Source: an uncultured Muribaculaceae bacterium
Lineage (GTDB): Bacteria > Bacteroidota > Bacteroidia > Bacteroidales > Muribaculaceae
Assembly (NCBI GenBank): GCA_910586995.1
Contig: CAJUKZ010000002.1
Location: 1-64,000, forward strand
DNA length: 64,000 bases
Direction of reading: 5' to 3'
This document shows positions 25,163 through 33,250 of this stretch, in pieces. The position numbers were made by a program, and so were the translations under genes. Position 1 is the stretch's first letter. Each line of letters opens with the position of its first letter. The notes below the pieces were generated by a model. That model saw nothing but the letters and a program-made list of their open reading frames with translations. It had not been told where the DNA came from and searched no databases.

Positions 25163-25648
25163 TTATTGATTGCGCACAACTTCGGAGCAGAGGCTAACAC
25201 CTTTGACTTCCTCGAGAGTCAGCGTCAGCACTACACCTGTCACGTTTTGGTCGAGGTGGTCATACAGCACTTGGTAAAGCACGTCACCTTCAATCTGCTC
25301 AAAAAGTCCGCTTTCATTGAGAGCCTTGACAAAGCGAATAGCCAGACGTTTCATAGCCTCGATTATCCCGTCATTCTCCGAGCCTTCAAAATCGAAGTCA
25401 GTGACGCACACAAAGGCAATCTGTGTGTTCGGGGCGTCCTTAACCTCATTCCACTTGAAAGTCAGAGTGCCGGAGGGAGGCAGAACATAGACCACCGTAG
25501 GCTTGTCTATGCTGTCAAGCTCCACGTTAGCCTGCGCCCAGTTCATGAAGCGATACTCTATGTCTGAGCCAAGAGTGGCCACGATTGAACGGATCTTACC
25601 TTCAACCGTGCCTAAAATTTCTTTGTTATCAAATCCAGTATTCTCCAT
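25163..25648 (-). CDS. Tail terminator-like protein
   Basis: A 161-residue acidic protein with one N-terminal helix, two beta strands with PTVVYVLPPSGTLTFKWN, a central acidic loop (VTDFDFEGSENDG) and a C-terminal helix plus strands. This alpha/beta outline matches tail terminators of siphoviruses, which cap the tube before joining to the neck. Its start codon and the previous gene's stop share one nucleotide, suggesting linked translation. The exact family is unconfirmed. Confidence 0.5.
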   Translation of the reverse strand: MENTGFDNKEILGTVEGKIRSIVATLGSDIEYRFMNWAQANVELDSIDKPTVVYVLPPSGTLTFKWNEVKDAPNTQIAFVCVTDFDFEGSENDGIIEAMKRLAIRFVKALNESGLFEQIEGDVLYQVLYDHLDQNVTGVVLTLTLEEVKGVSLCSEVVRNQ

Positions 25649-26244
25649 TACTTGCCTTTCTTGTGTCGATTGATGTATTGCTTATTCAGGCGTTTCTCAT
25701 ATTCGCTCTGCTCATTGTCATTCTTCATGCAGGTATATATGCGCACCCACGCCACACTGTAAACCTCATCTTGGTTGGTTATTCCCATGCGTCGGGCGTA
25801 CCAGTCTATAACCCCGAAAGTGCCAAAATTCAAATCCTCAATGCCGGCGGCAAGTTCTTCGGTGGTATGTGAGGGAGCAATATCCGCAAATAACTTGTTA
25901 ATGCGTTTAACTTCCTCTTTGGCGAAATTCAGAAAGCCGAACACGTCAAAGACGTTCATCTGATAAACCAGCGGGGCCTCAATATCCATGAGTATCTTGA
26001 ACACGCGGGCCGCAGGGTCAGAGTCAGTCGATATTCTACTGAGGTCATCGAGCTGCCCGTAAGTTATCATGTTCAAAGTGGCCGGCACCTCCTTACCAGC
26101 GACAAATGCCGGGCGTTCTGCATGAGAGAGTGTGTCGAGCAGTTCTGCCTGATGTTCTTCAGTGCAGCATGGAAACAACACAAGAAACTCGCCGTATGTG
26201 GTGAGTTTCACGCGATTTTTCTTGGGTGTCCGTGTCTTTGCCAT
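25648..26244 (-). CDS. Hypothetical morphogenesis protein
   Basis: A 198-residue protein between the terminase and the tail genes. It is basic at both ends and helical in the middle, with LSRISTDSDPAARVFKILMD and VFGFLNFAKEEVKRINKLF. The C-terminal 60 residues include NQDEVYSVAWVRIYTCMKND and end in a Lys-rich stretch. It might be a tail assembly chaperone or head completion factor; no frameshift site was identified within it. I do not recognise the family. Confidence 0.5.
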   Translation of the reverse strand: MAKTRTPKKNRVKLTTYGEFLVLFPCCTEEHQAELLDTLSHAERPAFVAGKEVPATLNMITYGQLDDLSRISTDSDPAARVFKILMDIEAPLVYQMNVFDVFGFLNFAKEEVKRINKLFADIAPSHTTEELAAGIEDLNFGTFGVIDWYARRMGITNQDEVYSVAWVRIYTCMKNDNEQSEYEKRLNKQYINRHKKGK

Positions 26245-26317
26245 ATTTCAAAGTTACTTACTAATTCATTCTTGGATTGGCCTAATGCCTATATACTTAG
26301 TGAACTTGGGAGGTCAG

Positions 26318-27778
26318 TTAATTATCTTTTCTATCATTACTGAATGTACTCGGTTTAGCCGTGATTGGAGTTGGACTATCCTTCTGGAAATGCTCAACCA
26401 TACCGGTCAATACGTCTGGTGCGTCATCGTGGCCATTCACTCCAACCTTACGATAACCTTTGACAGCATTTGCGAACTTAGGCCACCTCAACTCCCAACC
26501 TACCGGAAAGAATATCAAGTTCTGCACCTCGGCTGATCGAGTGAATATGCGGACTTTCTTATTTGCTCCTTGCCTGAAAGCGACAAATCTCATAGCCTGC
26601 GCCACGGGACCGCCAAGTATGCGGACATTCCTCTCAACATTCCGAGAGAAACCACGGCCACCGTTGTTGCTCTCAATCTTCGCCAACTGTGTTTTATTCC
26701 TCATCATCATTTCAGCAGTAGCAGGCTCCGTGTACTCCATAGGCTTATCAGTATAGAGGACATCGGTAACATACATTCCGACCTTAGTTTCGTAGTAGCA
26801 GACAGAGCAGAGGAAGTCAGCGCCAGTATCGGCCGTATCGGTATAGTTTTTGCGCAGGCCCGGTTCAAGCGGCAGTATCTCATAAGTCCGCAGTGTATTA
26901 TACATCAGTCCTTGCAGCGGCTTGGGGTTCTGCATATACTGAGTATCGAACACAAATTGGTTCGCAGCCTCAATCTTTCTCAACTCGTCTACCGTATGCT
27001 TGAATGGCCACAGCGCTCTTTCATTACCCTCCTCATCGAGTTCAAGACATGGAATACTTAACACCTCCCACTCATCAGGCTCTAACCCCATAAGATAGCC
27101 GCATAGGTCGCGCTCATGGAGTCGTTGCATGATAATGATTATCGGAGTGTTTCGGGAGTTGACGCGGTTACGGATAGTCGTTTCAAAGTGGTTATTGACT
27201 TGCTCTCGAGCATTGTCGTTAAGAGCATTGTCCGGCTTGATTGGGTCGTCGATAACGATTGCTCCTCCAAAGAGGGGATTTTCTTCATCTTCGCTCTCGA
27301 CCGCACCAGCACCAAAACCTGTTACCTGACCGAGAGAGGACGTAGCATAGACTCCGCCACCGTGGTATGTATCCCAGCGACTCTTGGTGTCTGTACTACG
27401 TCCAACTCTTACATTGAACAGCCGTTGATATTCCTCAGAGTTGACGATATTCTTAACTGCGACTGAGTTGTCGAGGGCGAGGTTCCCAGAGTATGAAAGG
27501 TGGATAAACTTTGCCGCCGGATTGAGAGCAAGTCCCATGGCGATGAAATTCTTTACCGCTATCTCCGTCTTTCCATATCGAGGAGCAATATTGATAATCA
27601 AACGCTTTATCTTGCCCTGCAATACTTGATTGAGTTTGTCACAGATAAGGCGGTGATGTTTGCCTATGACAAAGCGTTTCCCGTTATTCAGATGCTTAAA
27701 GAAATATCGGGAAAAATTAAGGGTGTCAGCGAGGAGCCACCTCCGCAATACTTCGTCAGGGGCATACTCAGTCATCAA
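26318..27778 (-). CDS. Terminase large subunit
   Basis: A 486-residue DNA packaging motor. The N-terminal ATPase has the Walker A PRYGKTE (66-72), with Arg before the Gly-Lys as in many terminases, Walker B AIVIDDP (173-179) and a coupling motif NTPIIIIMQRL. The C-terminal nuclease carries TGADF (first Asp) and an HDDAPDVL end that matches the last acidic residue of the RNase H-like fold. Start overlaps the small subunit stop as ATGA. Length and motif order are normal, so the protein should be active. It uses ATP to translocate DNA and cut concatemers. Confidence 0.95.
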   Translation of the reverse strand: MMTEYAPDEVLRRWLLADTLNFSRYFFKHLNNGKRFVIGKHHRLICDKLNQVLQGKIKRLIINIAPRYGKTEIAVKNFIAMGLALNPAAKFIHLSYSGNLALDNSVAVKNIVNSEEYQRLFNVRVGRSTDTKSRWDTYHGGGVYATSSLGQVTGFGAGAVESEDEENPLFGGAIVIDDPIKPDNALNDNAREQVNNHFETTIRNRVNSRNTPIIIIMQRLHERDLCGYLMGLEPDEWEVLSIPCLELDEEGNERALWPFKHTVDELRKIEAANQFVFDTQYMQNPKPLQGLMYNTLRTYEILPLEPGLRKNYTDTADTGADFLCSVCYYETKVGMYVTDVLYTDKPMEYTEPATAEMMMRNKTQLAKIESNNGGRGFSRNVERNVRILGGPVAQAMRFVAFRQGANKKVRIFTRSAEVQNLIFFPVGWELRWPKFANAVKGYRKVGVNGHDDAPDVLTGMVEHFQKDSPTPITAKPSTFSNDRKDN

Positions 27779-28182
27779 TATTCATTTTCGAGGCCATGAA
27801 TGAAATCTTTAGCCTCTTGCTGTGTCATGGGTTTTGCAGAGTGAACTGTAGCCGTAATCTCCTGACCCTCGATATAACCTCGGCTCTTGCCTTTGGTCTT
27901 GAGGTGAAAGATTATGGCCGTGAGGTTGCCTTCTTGAATAGCCTCCATTAACTTGGACTCCGAGAAGTCCAACATAGCCTCATCGACATCTTTCAGCAGC
28001 TCGTCCAACTCAGGGTGGTTTTTCCTCCAGTTGTAGAGAGTCTTTCGAGCGATGTTCAGGGCAGTGGCCGTAGCCGACAGATTGCCACCTTTCTTGGCGT
28101 AAACCTGCGCTATCTTCTCATAGGAAATAGGCAACGGATAACCGTCACCTACATTCTGTTTTGGGGTGTCTTGCGTTGCCAT
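27775..28182 (-). CDS. Terminase small subunit
   Basis: A 135-residue protein before the large subunit, with which it overlaps by 4 nt. Residues about 22-58 form a helix-turn-helix with VYAKKGGNLSATATALNIA and KTLYNWRKNHPEL, the DNA-recognition domain of small terminases. A helical oligomerisation stretch follows (about 60-105) and the C-terminus ends in FIHGLENEY. It would recognise the packaging site and regulate the motor. The site itself is not identifiable from sequence. Confidence 0.88.
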   Translation of the reverse strand: MATQDTPKQNVGDGYPLPISYEKIAQVYAKKGGNLSATATALNIARKTLYNWRKNHPELDELLKDVDEAMLDFSESKLMEAIQEGNLTAIIFHLKTKGKSRGYIEGQEITATVHSAKPMTQQEAKDFIHGLENEY

Positions 28183-28242
28183 TTTTTTATGGGTAATTTG
28201 GGTACGACTTTTTCTTTATCTAATGCACAAGTTTTTGGTTTT

Positions 28243-29463
28243 TCAAACTCCTGCGAAGTCTTTGAGGTATCGGAACGGCTCGGTCAACTCCCCATTGCTA
28301 ATGAGGGTTGCCCTTGCGATTACCTCCTCCTTATCTTCGCCAAGCAGAGCCGGGAAGACATGGTCGAGCAACTTTTCTCCGAAAGACTTTGAAGCCTCAA
28401 ACGGTATAGCGTTGGGGAGAGTGTCAACAGCCATTACACCGATAGTGCCGATAGTGCTGTATGGGGTCTCCTCAAAGCCTCCGTTCACGTCTATGCCGTA
28501 GAATGGAGATTGATGCGTGGAGGGGCGTATCGTTGACTCTACGCTCCCCTTGATGTCGCAGGTCACATCACCTACTACGTCAATGTTTGAAGTCGAGAAT
28601 AAATCCCTTGTGAAATACTTTGGGTGTTCCGGCGCCCAAAAGTGGCAGGGGATAAAGATTGTTGTGGCGTATGCGAACTTTCGGAAATCAGAGGTATAAC
28701 TTTCGGGGTGAGCCTTGAAGTCTGCACGGTCATAGAATTTACCGTCCTTTCTTCTTACGAGGTCAGCAGTAGAGGCAACTGTAAAAACTGGCTCTTTGGT
28801 GTCAGTGCAGAGGTAAGCAGGTACCGAGAGCTGCCTTATCCCGAGTTCCTTCAGAATAAACTGCGCCCCTTGTGAAGCCCGGCCCTGACCGGTAACCAGT
28901 ATTCTGACCTTTGTCTTGGGGTTCAACTTCATTGAGTTTATCGCCGGCCGGCCATTGTTCAGAATATCCGCCACCGTAAATTTCTTATCAGGAGCAGGGA
29001 GTTTGAATAGGCGGTGGCGCAGTCCATAAAGACGGAGCGTGTTATAGACTCCCATCACTCCCGCCCAAAAACTGAACGATACCAGACGTTTCTTGGCTCG
29101 GTCAGTTAGATATTCGTAGTCGGTTAGCGTGACTTTCTTCTCAATCATCGCCCGGCAGAGTTCTTTGTTATAGGGTTGCTGTTTGCCGATATGAGCGAAG
29201 AAGAAATAATGCTTATCAGGAATAAGCGCGTCGATGTTGACTTCCTTGACTCCGAAAAGATAGTCGCAAGTGGTCATATCCTCAGAAATTACGGCGCCGG
29301 CCTGTCGATATTCCTCATCGGAGAACACTCGCAAGTCGGAGGGCTGAACTAATATCTCCAGGTCCGAGTATGTAGAGAGTAGTTCTTTGCACTGAGCCGG
29401 AGTCAGAGGGGTGCGGTTGTCTGTGGGGATTTTCGTTTCCCTAATAATACCTATGCGTGTCAT
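28243..29463 (-). CDS. Alanine dehydrogenase / saccharopine dehydrogenase-family oxidoreductase
   Basis: A 406-residue protein of the AlaDH/PNT family, close in pattern to the saccharopine dehydrogenase-type enzymes found on Bacteroidota chromosomes. It keeps RETKIPTDNRTPLTP (8-22), GVKEV with the conserved Lys73, and FFAHIGKQQ with the catalytic-type His91. A Rossmann glycine motif, TGQGRASQGA, is near residues 196-205, and DVTCDIKGSVEST is near 320. Such enzymes oxidise or join amino acids with NAD(P). In a phage operon coupled to ParB-like and amidoligase genes (4-nt overlap) it may make or consume an unusual amino acid. The metabolic substrate cannot be read from sequence. Confidence 0.82.
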   Translation of the reverse strand: MTRIGIIRETKIPTDNRTPLTPAQCKELLSTYSDLEILVQPSDLRVFSDEEYRQAGAVISEDMTTCDYLFGVKEVNIDALIPDKHYFFFAHIGKQQPYNKELCRAMIEKKVTLTDYEYLTDRAKKRLVSFSFWAGVMGVYNTLRLYGLRHRLFKLPAPDKKFTVADILNNGRPAINSMKLNPKTKVRILVTGQGRASQGAQFILKELGIRQLSVPAYLCTDTKEPVFTVASTADLVRRKDGKFYDRADFKAHPESYTSDFRKFAYATTIFIPCHFWAPEHPKYFTRDLFSTSNIDVVGDVTCDIKGSVESTIRPSTHQSPFYGIDVNGGFEETPYSTIGTIGVMAVDTLPNAIPFEASKSFGEKLLDHVFPALLGEDKEEVIARATLISNGELTEPFRYLKDFAGV

Positions 29464-30155
29464 TCGGCCACCTCGCTTTCCATTTGACGTTTCGCAAGTT
29501 CCAAGATTTTGCAGAAAGCCATGTTACTTGACTTGATTTCGTATTTCTTACGGATCTGACCGATAAGTTGGAGATAGAAGTCCTCGTTCTCATCGCCATC
29601 AACGACCATTACGATGTCATTCTTAGCGTTCTGTTCGTTGATAATGCCGACAAGTTCATCAAGCAGCTCCATATCCTTATGGTAGAATACCACACAGCAA
29701 GAGTAATGCTCACTCGCCACGGAGAAATTTACTCCCTCAGTTGTGATAGGCTCCAGTTCGTCGATGTTGACATGGGCGAAACTCTTGAAGTCCACACTTT
29801 GGATTTCGGCAAACATTCTTTTCAGAATACCTTTGTCGTCCTCGCCGTGTAGTGAGTTATGGGAGAGTTGGAGAGCCACGATTTCGTCAGGAGTCATATC
29901 CGCCTCATCAGCGTAGATTACCGGCACCTCCCTATAACGCAGTTTGACTGCGGCACGGTAGCGGTGGTGGCCGGAGATTATGATGTACCGGCCCGTTTCA
30001 GTGGAACGATAGCAGCCTATGGCGCTACTTAACCCTCCGCTGATACGGATGTTCTCTACGAGCCTATTGAAATCATGCTCGGACATCTGATTGGCATTGA
30101 CACTGGCCTCATCTATTTGGCTAATGTCAATAGTGGCTAATTTCCATTTGTTCAT
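29460..30155 (-). CDS. ParB/Srx-fold protein of the amidoligase operon
   Basis: A 231-residue protein. Residues about 5-95 form a ParB N-terminal (Srx-like) domain with SGHHRYRAAV (61-70), the nucleotide-binding box, and QLSHNSLHGEDDKGILKRMF (about 115-134), a pattern common in ParB-like proteins next to phage terminases. The C-terminal half is acidic and helical with no HTH seen. It overlaps the amidoligase gene and the dehydrogenase gene by 4 nt each (ATGA), so all three are one coupled unit. Some ParB/Srx relatives are kinases or act in DNA modification; partition is less likely here without ParA. The activity is inferred. Confidence 0.75.
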   Translation of the reverse strand: MNKWKLATIDISQIDEASVNANQMSEHDFNRLVENIRISGGLSSAIGCYRSTETGRYIIISGHHRYRAAVKLRYREVPVIYADEADMTPDEIVALQLSHNSLHGEDDKGILKRMFAEIQSVDFKSFAHVNIDELEPITTEGVNFSVASEHYSCCVVFYHKDMELLDELVGIINEQNAKNDIVMVVDGDENEDFYLQLIGQIRKKYEIKSSNMAFCKILELAKRQMESEVAE

Positions 30156-32170
30156 TTCTTGCGGCTTATAATCTGTTGATACTTGGCGATAATGTCGGTA
30201 AAATCTCCCTCTGTGCCGAGATTGCAGGTATAGACAAGGTGGTTCTTTTCCTGAGAAACCTTCTTGAATAGACCGCGATACTTCATGCTGACAGGGTTAT
30301 GCGTATAGACTTTGGTCTCACAGGTCACAAAATCATCAAGGGTGCGCCGAGATAGGAATTTCCGAACCCAGCGTGATTTGACGCATAGGAGTATCAGTTT
30401 GCTGACTCGCGGAATAGCGTTGTTGGTGCAGAAGTCAGTTACAAGGGATATGTCGTAATCCTGCTTGCTGAACTTGAACCCGAATGCCCCAAGCAGATAG
30501 TCCTCATAGAACACAAGGAACGGAAATGTCACTTTCGACACAATCTGCACTTTCTTGACGTAGTGTTTCTGGAGTTGAAATACCACATTGGCGGCCACAT
30601 GACGGATCTTAAGTTTGGCAGGGTCATCAATAACCAAATCGTCCGGCGGCTCTTTGAACGACGGCATCCTTAACTTTACCGACTTATAGGTCACAGCCGC
30701 CGACTTCTTTTTGGAGCAGTAGAATATCTTGTCACCGACAGAGGCTATTTTCTCCAAGTGGTCATGGTAAGGGAATGTGCTGACCAAAAACAGCGTCGTA
30801 TCCTCCGGCAAATCTTCCACGAGGTTCAGGTATTCAGTTGCTTGTATCTCGAAACTCTGATTATAGTCGCTATGCTTGCGGAGAGCGCTAACAGCAGTAC
30901 GACTCTTGCCATAATCATCGAAGTTGAAGAATACATCGCCGCCAACCTTAACAGCGTCATTGACTGTTCCAAGACGATAGTCGCAGTTGGTCAAGAACTC
31001 CACCATGCGTGTCGCTGCTTTGGTAGCGTTGTCAATGGTGGTAGGCATTGCAGCCTGAATAGCCTCAAAACTTTTCTTATAGAAGTCAGCAGATTTCAGA
31101 TACCGGCAGATTTTCTTGAATACGATAAGACAGGCGACTTGTTTAATCGGGTCATCGCCATTCAAATCTTCGAGGAACTGAAATGTGCTGTCATAGCGTA
31201 TGCGCAGGCCCTCCCTGACAATGCAGTAGAGGATATGATTAAACTCATCGTTGTTGAACACGATTAGTTTCTTCAGTTTGCTCAAACGCACCTCGGTGGA
31301 GAATGAATATGGATTAACGCACACAAGCTGATCGCCAGTATTCTTCACTAAGACGTTCAGCATGGATTTTGTCAAGTCCACCGCACTATGAGAGGTGGCG
31401 CCTACGTCCATTTCTCGTATCGACGAAAAGAATATCAGAGAGGGAGGCAGCTCCGGAAGTTCAGAGGGTAACTTGATAGTCTTTACCATCTGCTCAACAC
31501 TCTTTATAGCCTTGAAGTCCTCCTCGGTGTGTTTCAGGGCATAGTCCACATATCGGTAGGCGAACATAATGCAGTTCATTATCTCTTGCCAATCCGTTGT
31601 GGTATTGAACAGACGAAATTCTACCGTACCCCTTACAAAGTAAGAGGCGATGTTGACAAAGTGCCGGACATAGCCTTTATTATGGCTGTTCTCAAAAGCC
31701 CTCTGCAACTCGGAGAAAGATTGGGCGTTCTGTACTCTCTCGTAAAATTCCAGTGTTGGAGAGGGTCTGTAACGCTGCTCATCACTGTATGGTGGCAAGT
31801 GACAAAGCTCTTTCAAGAGGTCGGTCGCATGGTAAGTCAGATAGTAGATATTCTTCAACTCATCGAGAGTGAGGTCGCCAACAAAGATATGGACCTGAAC
31901 GCCGCAGTCACGTCTGGCAACTGCCCCATTCTCAGCACAACTCTCAACTACTTTGCGGAATGTGTCGAGGTCTTTATGGCACAGGTGCATAGGAGGTGTG
32001 TTTATCTCACCTCCGTATCGTGCTGAGATTGTTCCGCGCGTTCCGTCCGTATTATGGATTACTTCTTCCTCGTCCCACTGGTAGTCGGAGGGAAAAAATA
32101 TCTTCCTCTTTTCAACGTTGGCAAGTTCAAGCTCAATGCCGAATGTCCGTTCTGTAATCTTCAGTTCCAT
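30152..32170 (-). CDS. Amidoligase-domain protein with long C-terminal extension
   Basis: A 672-residue protein. Residues 1-230 match the glutamine-synthetase-like Amidoligase_2 family: FGIELE (10-15), EINTPP (55-60), GVQVHI (90-95) and GTVEFRLFNTT (181-191), the metal/ATP-binding pattern of COOH-NH2 ligases. The C-terminal ~430 residues are a different module; its end has VSKLILL, and THNPVSMKYRGLF near 623, a shape I associate with GNAT-like phage proteins, though not securely. The start is the ATG at 32170. The frame stays open upstream only because it runs through the tRNA gene. It should link an amine to a carboxyl group using ATP; the substrate is unknown. Confidence 0.8.
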   Translation of the reverse strand: MELKITERTFGIELELANVEKRKIFFPSDYQWDEEEVIHNTDGTRGTISARYGGEINTPPMHLCHKDLDTFRKVVESCAENGAVARRDCGVQVHIFVGDLTLDELKNIYYLTYHATDLLKELCHLPPYSDEQRYRPSPTLEFYERVQNAQSFSELQRAFENSHNKGYVRHFVNIASYFVRGTVEFRLFNTTTDWQEIMNCIMFAYRYVDYALKHTEEDFKAIKSVEQMVKTIKLPSELPELPPSLIFFSSIREMDVGATSHSAVDLTKSMLNVLVKNTGDQLVCVNPYSFSTEVRLSKLKKLIVFNNDEFNHILYCIVREGLRIRYDSTFQFLEDLNGDDPIKQVACLIVFKKICRYLKSADFYKKSFEAIQAAMPTTIDNATKAATRMVEFLTNCDYRLGTVNDAVKVGGDVFFNFDDYGKSRTAVSALRKHSDYNQSFEIQATEYLNLVEDLPEDTTLFLVSTFPYHDHLEKIASVGDKIFYCSKKKSAAVTYKSVKLRMPSFKEPPDDLVIDDPAKLKIRHVAANVVFQLQKHYVKKVQIVSKVTFPFLVFYEDYLLGAFGFKFSKQDYDISLVTDFCTNNAIPRVSKLILLCVKSRWVRKFLSRRTLDDFVTCETKVYTHNPVSMKYRGLFKKVSQEKNHLVYTCNLGTEGDFTDIIAKYQQIISRKK

Positions 32171-32182
32171 GCGAGTAATGAT

Positions 32183-32257
32183 TGGAGCGAGAGCAGGGAG
32201 TCGAACCCCGGACTCCGGCATGGTTAGCCGGCGCATTAACCACTGTGCTACTCTCGC
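32183..32257 (-). tRNA. tRNA-Gly-like gene with unusual anticodon loop
   Basis: Reads as a 75-nt cloverleaf with encoded CCA. Acceptor stem GCGAGAG pairs with CTCTCGC (all 7 bp), discriminator base is T, D-arm GCA/TGC, anticodon stem CCGGC/GCCGG, T-arm CGGGG with CCCTG and loop TTCGACT. The anticodon loop is TAACCAT: by position the anticodon is ACC, and base 33 is A instead of the near-universal U. G1-C72, C2-G71, G3-C70, U73, C35 and C36 are all bacterial glycine identity elements. It lies 12 nt before the amidoligase start. It may decode GGU poorly or serve a non-translational role. Confidence 0.82.
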
Positions 32258-32262
32258 AAGTT

Positions 32263-32292
32263 TGGCGTGAGGGCCTTTCAACTCTCACGCCA
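32263..32292. promoter_or_regulatory. Hairpin upstream of the tRNA
   Basis: TGGCGTGAG (32263-32271) pairs with CTCACGCCA (32284-32292), 9 bp around a 12-nt loop. On the minus strand it lies between the DUF488 gene and the tRNA and is followed by AAAC, so it is not a standard terminator for that direction; it may guide tRNA 5' processing. Rightward it is followed by TTTTG. Confidence 0.45.
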
Positions 32293-32297
32293 TTTTG

Positions 32298-32717
32298 TTA
32301 AAGGTCATCAAAGAGTGAGGGTGGCTCAATCTTCTCAGGCTTTTTGGGAGCAGGAGGTGTTGTCTCAAATTCCGTAACCTCTACGCCTGTATTCTTTGTT
32401 AGGTATTCTGCCAGCAAGTGTCGGTGGCAGAAGTCCCCGGGTTTCTCATAACAGCATAGAGCCACATCACGTCCTCCACTTATGTGCTCCAGAGAGTTGA
32501 TAAACTCGAAGGGATTAACTTTTGAGAGGATTTGCTGATATGCGTCGAGATACTGCTGATGGGAGGCTTTTTTCACCATCCACGGCGTAGGCGCTACATT
32601 ACCCATAACATAGGGTATCGAGAGAAAGCGAGGCTGCCAACACGCGATACTCACTATCATTATGTTATTCTTCGCGAGTGCCTTAGCGTTGCCGAAATAT
32701 GAGGTATAGATTTTCAT
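32298..32717 (-). CDS. DUF488-family protein
   Basis: A 139-residue protein with the DUF488 core: YTSYFGNAK at the N-terminus and GGRDVALCCYEKPGDFCHRH near residues 81-100, with the clustered Cys and His residues typical of the family. The C-terminus ends PPSLFDDL, which resembles a sliding-clamp-binding peptide. DUF488 proteins are widespread in mobile elements and often sit with defence or DNA genes; their activity is not established. The start overlaps the repressor stop as ATGA. Confidence 0.7.
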   Translation of the reverse strand: MKIYTSYFGNAKALAKNNIMIVSIACWQPRFLSIPYVMGNVAPTPWMVKKASHQQYLDAYQQILSKVNPFEFINSLEHISGGRDVALCCYEKPGDFCHRHLLAEYLTKNTGVEVTEFETTPPAPKKPEKIEPPSLFDDL

Positions 32718-33130
32718 GCTGATTTCTTTTTCGGGTTGATGTATTCCACGACGTCAAGGTTGAACAAAGCCATCACTTTTTCAATATTCTTCACCGGCAT
32801 AGTTCGGTATCCATTGAAAAACGCCGTGAGGCAGGTGTCGTCAATATCCGTTTTTTCAGCAACCTCTTTCAGTTTCAATCCTGATACTGCGAAATATGAC
32901 TTGAAGATTTCCGGGAGTTCAGAGGGAGGCAAAGTTGCTCGACCTGCGGCTTTCAGGCCAACTGATAATCCGAGTTCATCAAGCGATTTAACTACTTTGG
33001 GATAAGAGAGGGTGCGAGAGCCTGTAAGAAAAGCGTTGAAGTTGCTTGCGGCCACCCCAATGACTTTGCTGAACTCCGTCTGCTTAATTCCGAGAGCAGC
33101 CAGTTTTTGTCTTATTGCTTTTCGTATCAT
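32714..33130 (-). CDS. Double XRE-type helix-turn-helix repressor-like protein
   Basis: A 138-residue protein with two helix-turn-helix regions: residues about 10-45 (QTEFSKVIGVAASNFNAFLTG) and about 85-115 (LKEVAEKTDIDDTCLTAFFNG). The frame is open to an ATG at 33217, but a strong promoter at 33153-33184 lies inside that extension, so the ATG at 33130 is the better start. It is a good candidate for the phage regulator that recognises the shared GATAA promoter core, including its own. It is followed by the DUF488 gene with a 4-nt overlap. Confidence 0.72.
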   Translation of the reverse strand: MIRKAIRQKLAALGIKQTEFSKVIGVAASNFNAFLTGSRTLSYPKVVKSLDELGLSVGLKAAGRATLPPSELPEIFKSYFAVSGLKLKEVAEKTDIDDTCLTAFFNGYRTMPVKNIEKVMALFNLDVVEYINPKKKSA

Positions 33131-33152
33131 AGCGTCATTTATTTGGATATGC

Positions 33153-33184
33153 AAAGTTAAGCATTTATTATCATTTATACAAAC
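33153..33184 (-). promoter_or_regulatory. Phage promoter with GATAA core (repressor operon)
   Basis: On the minus strand it reads TTTG at -33, a 20-nt spacer with AATGATAA, and TAACTTTG at -7. It would start transcription near 33146, 16 nt before the repressor-like start at 33130. Confidence 0.8.
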
Positions 33185-33250
33185 TTTGCAGAGGTTATTT
33201 GCGTCGTTACTCAACAAAATATTCGGTTTTTTGTTTCTGATTATGAATGC

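Noticed and set aside
32171..32281. Upstream extension of the amidoligase reading frame by 37 codons
   Set aside because: Those codons are the tRNA gene read as protein; the ATG at 32170 gives the normal family start.
33131..33217. Longer repressor starting at 33217
   Set aside because: A strong promoter lies inside this extension, so the mRNA would begin after that start codon.
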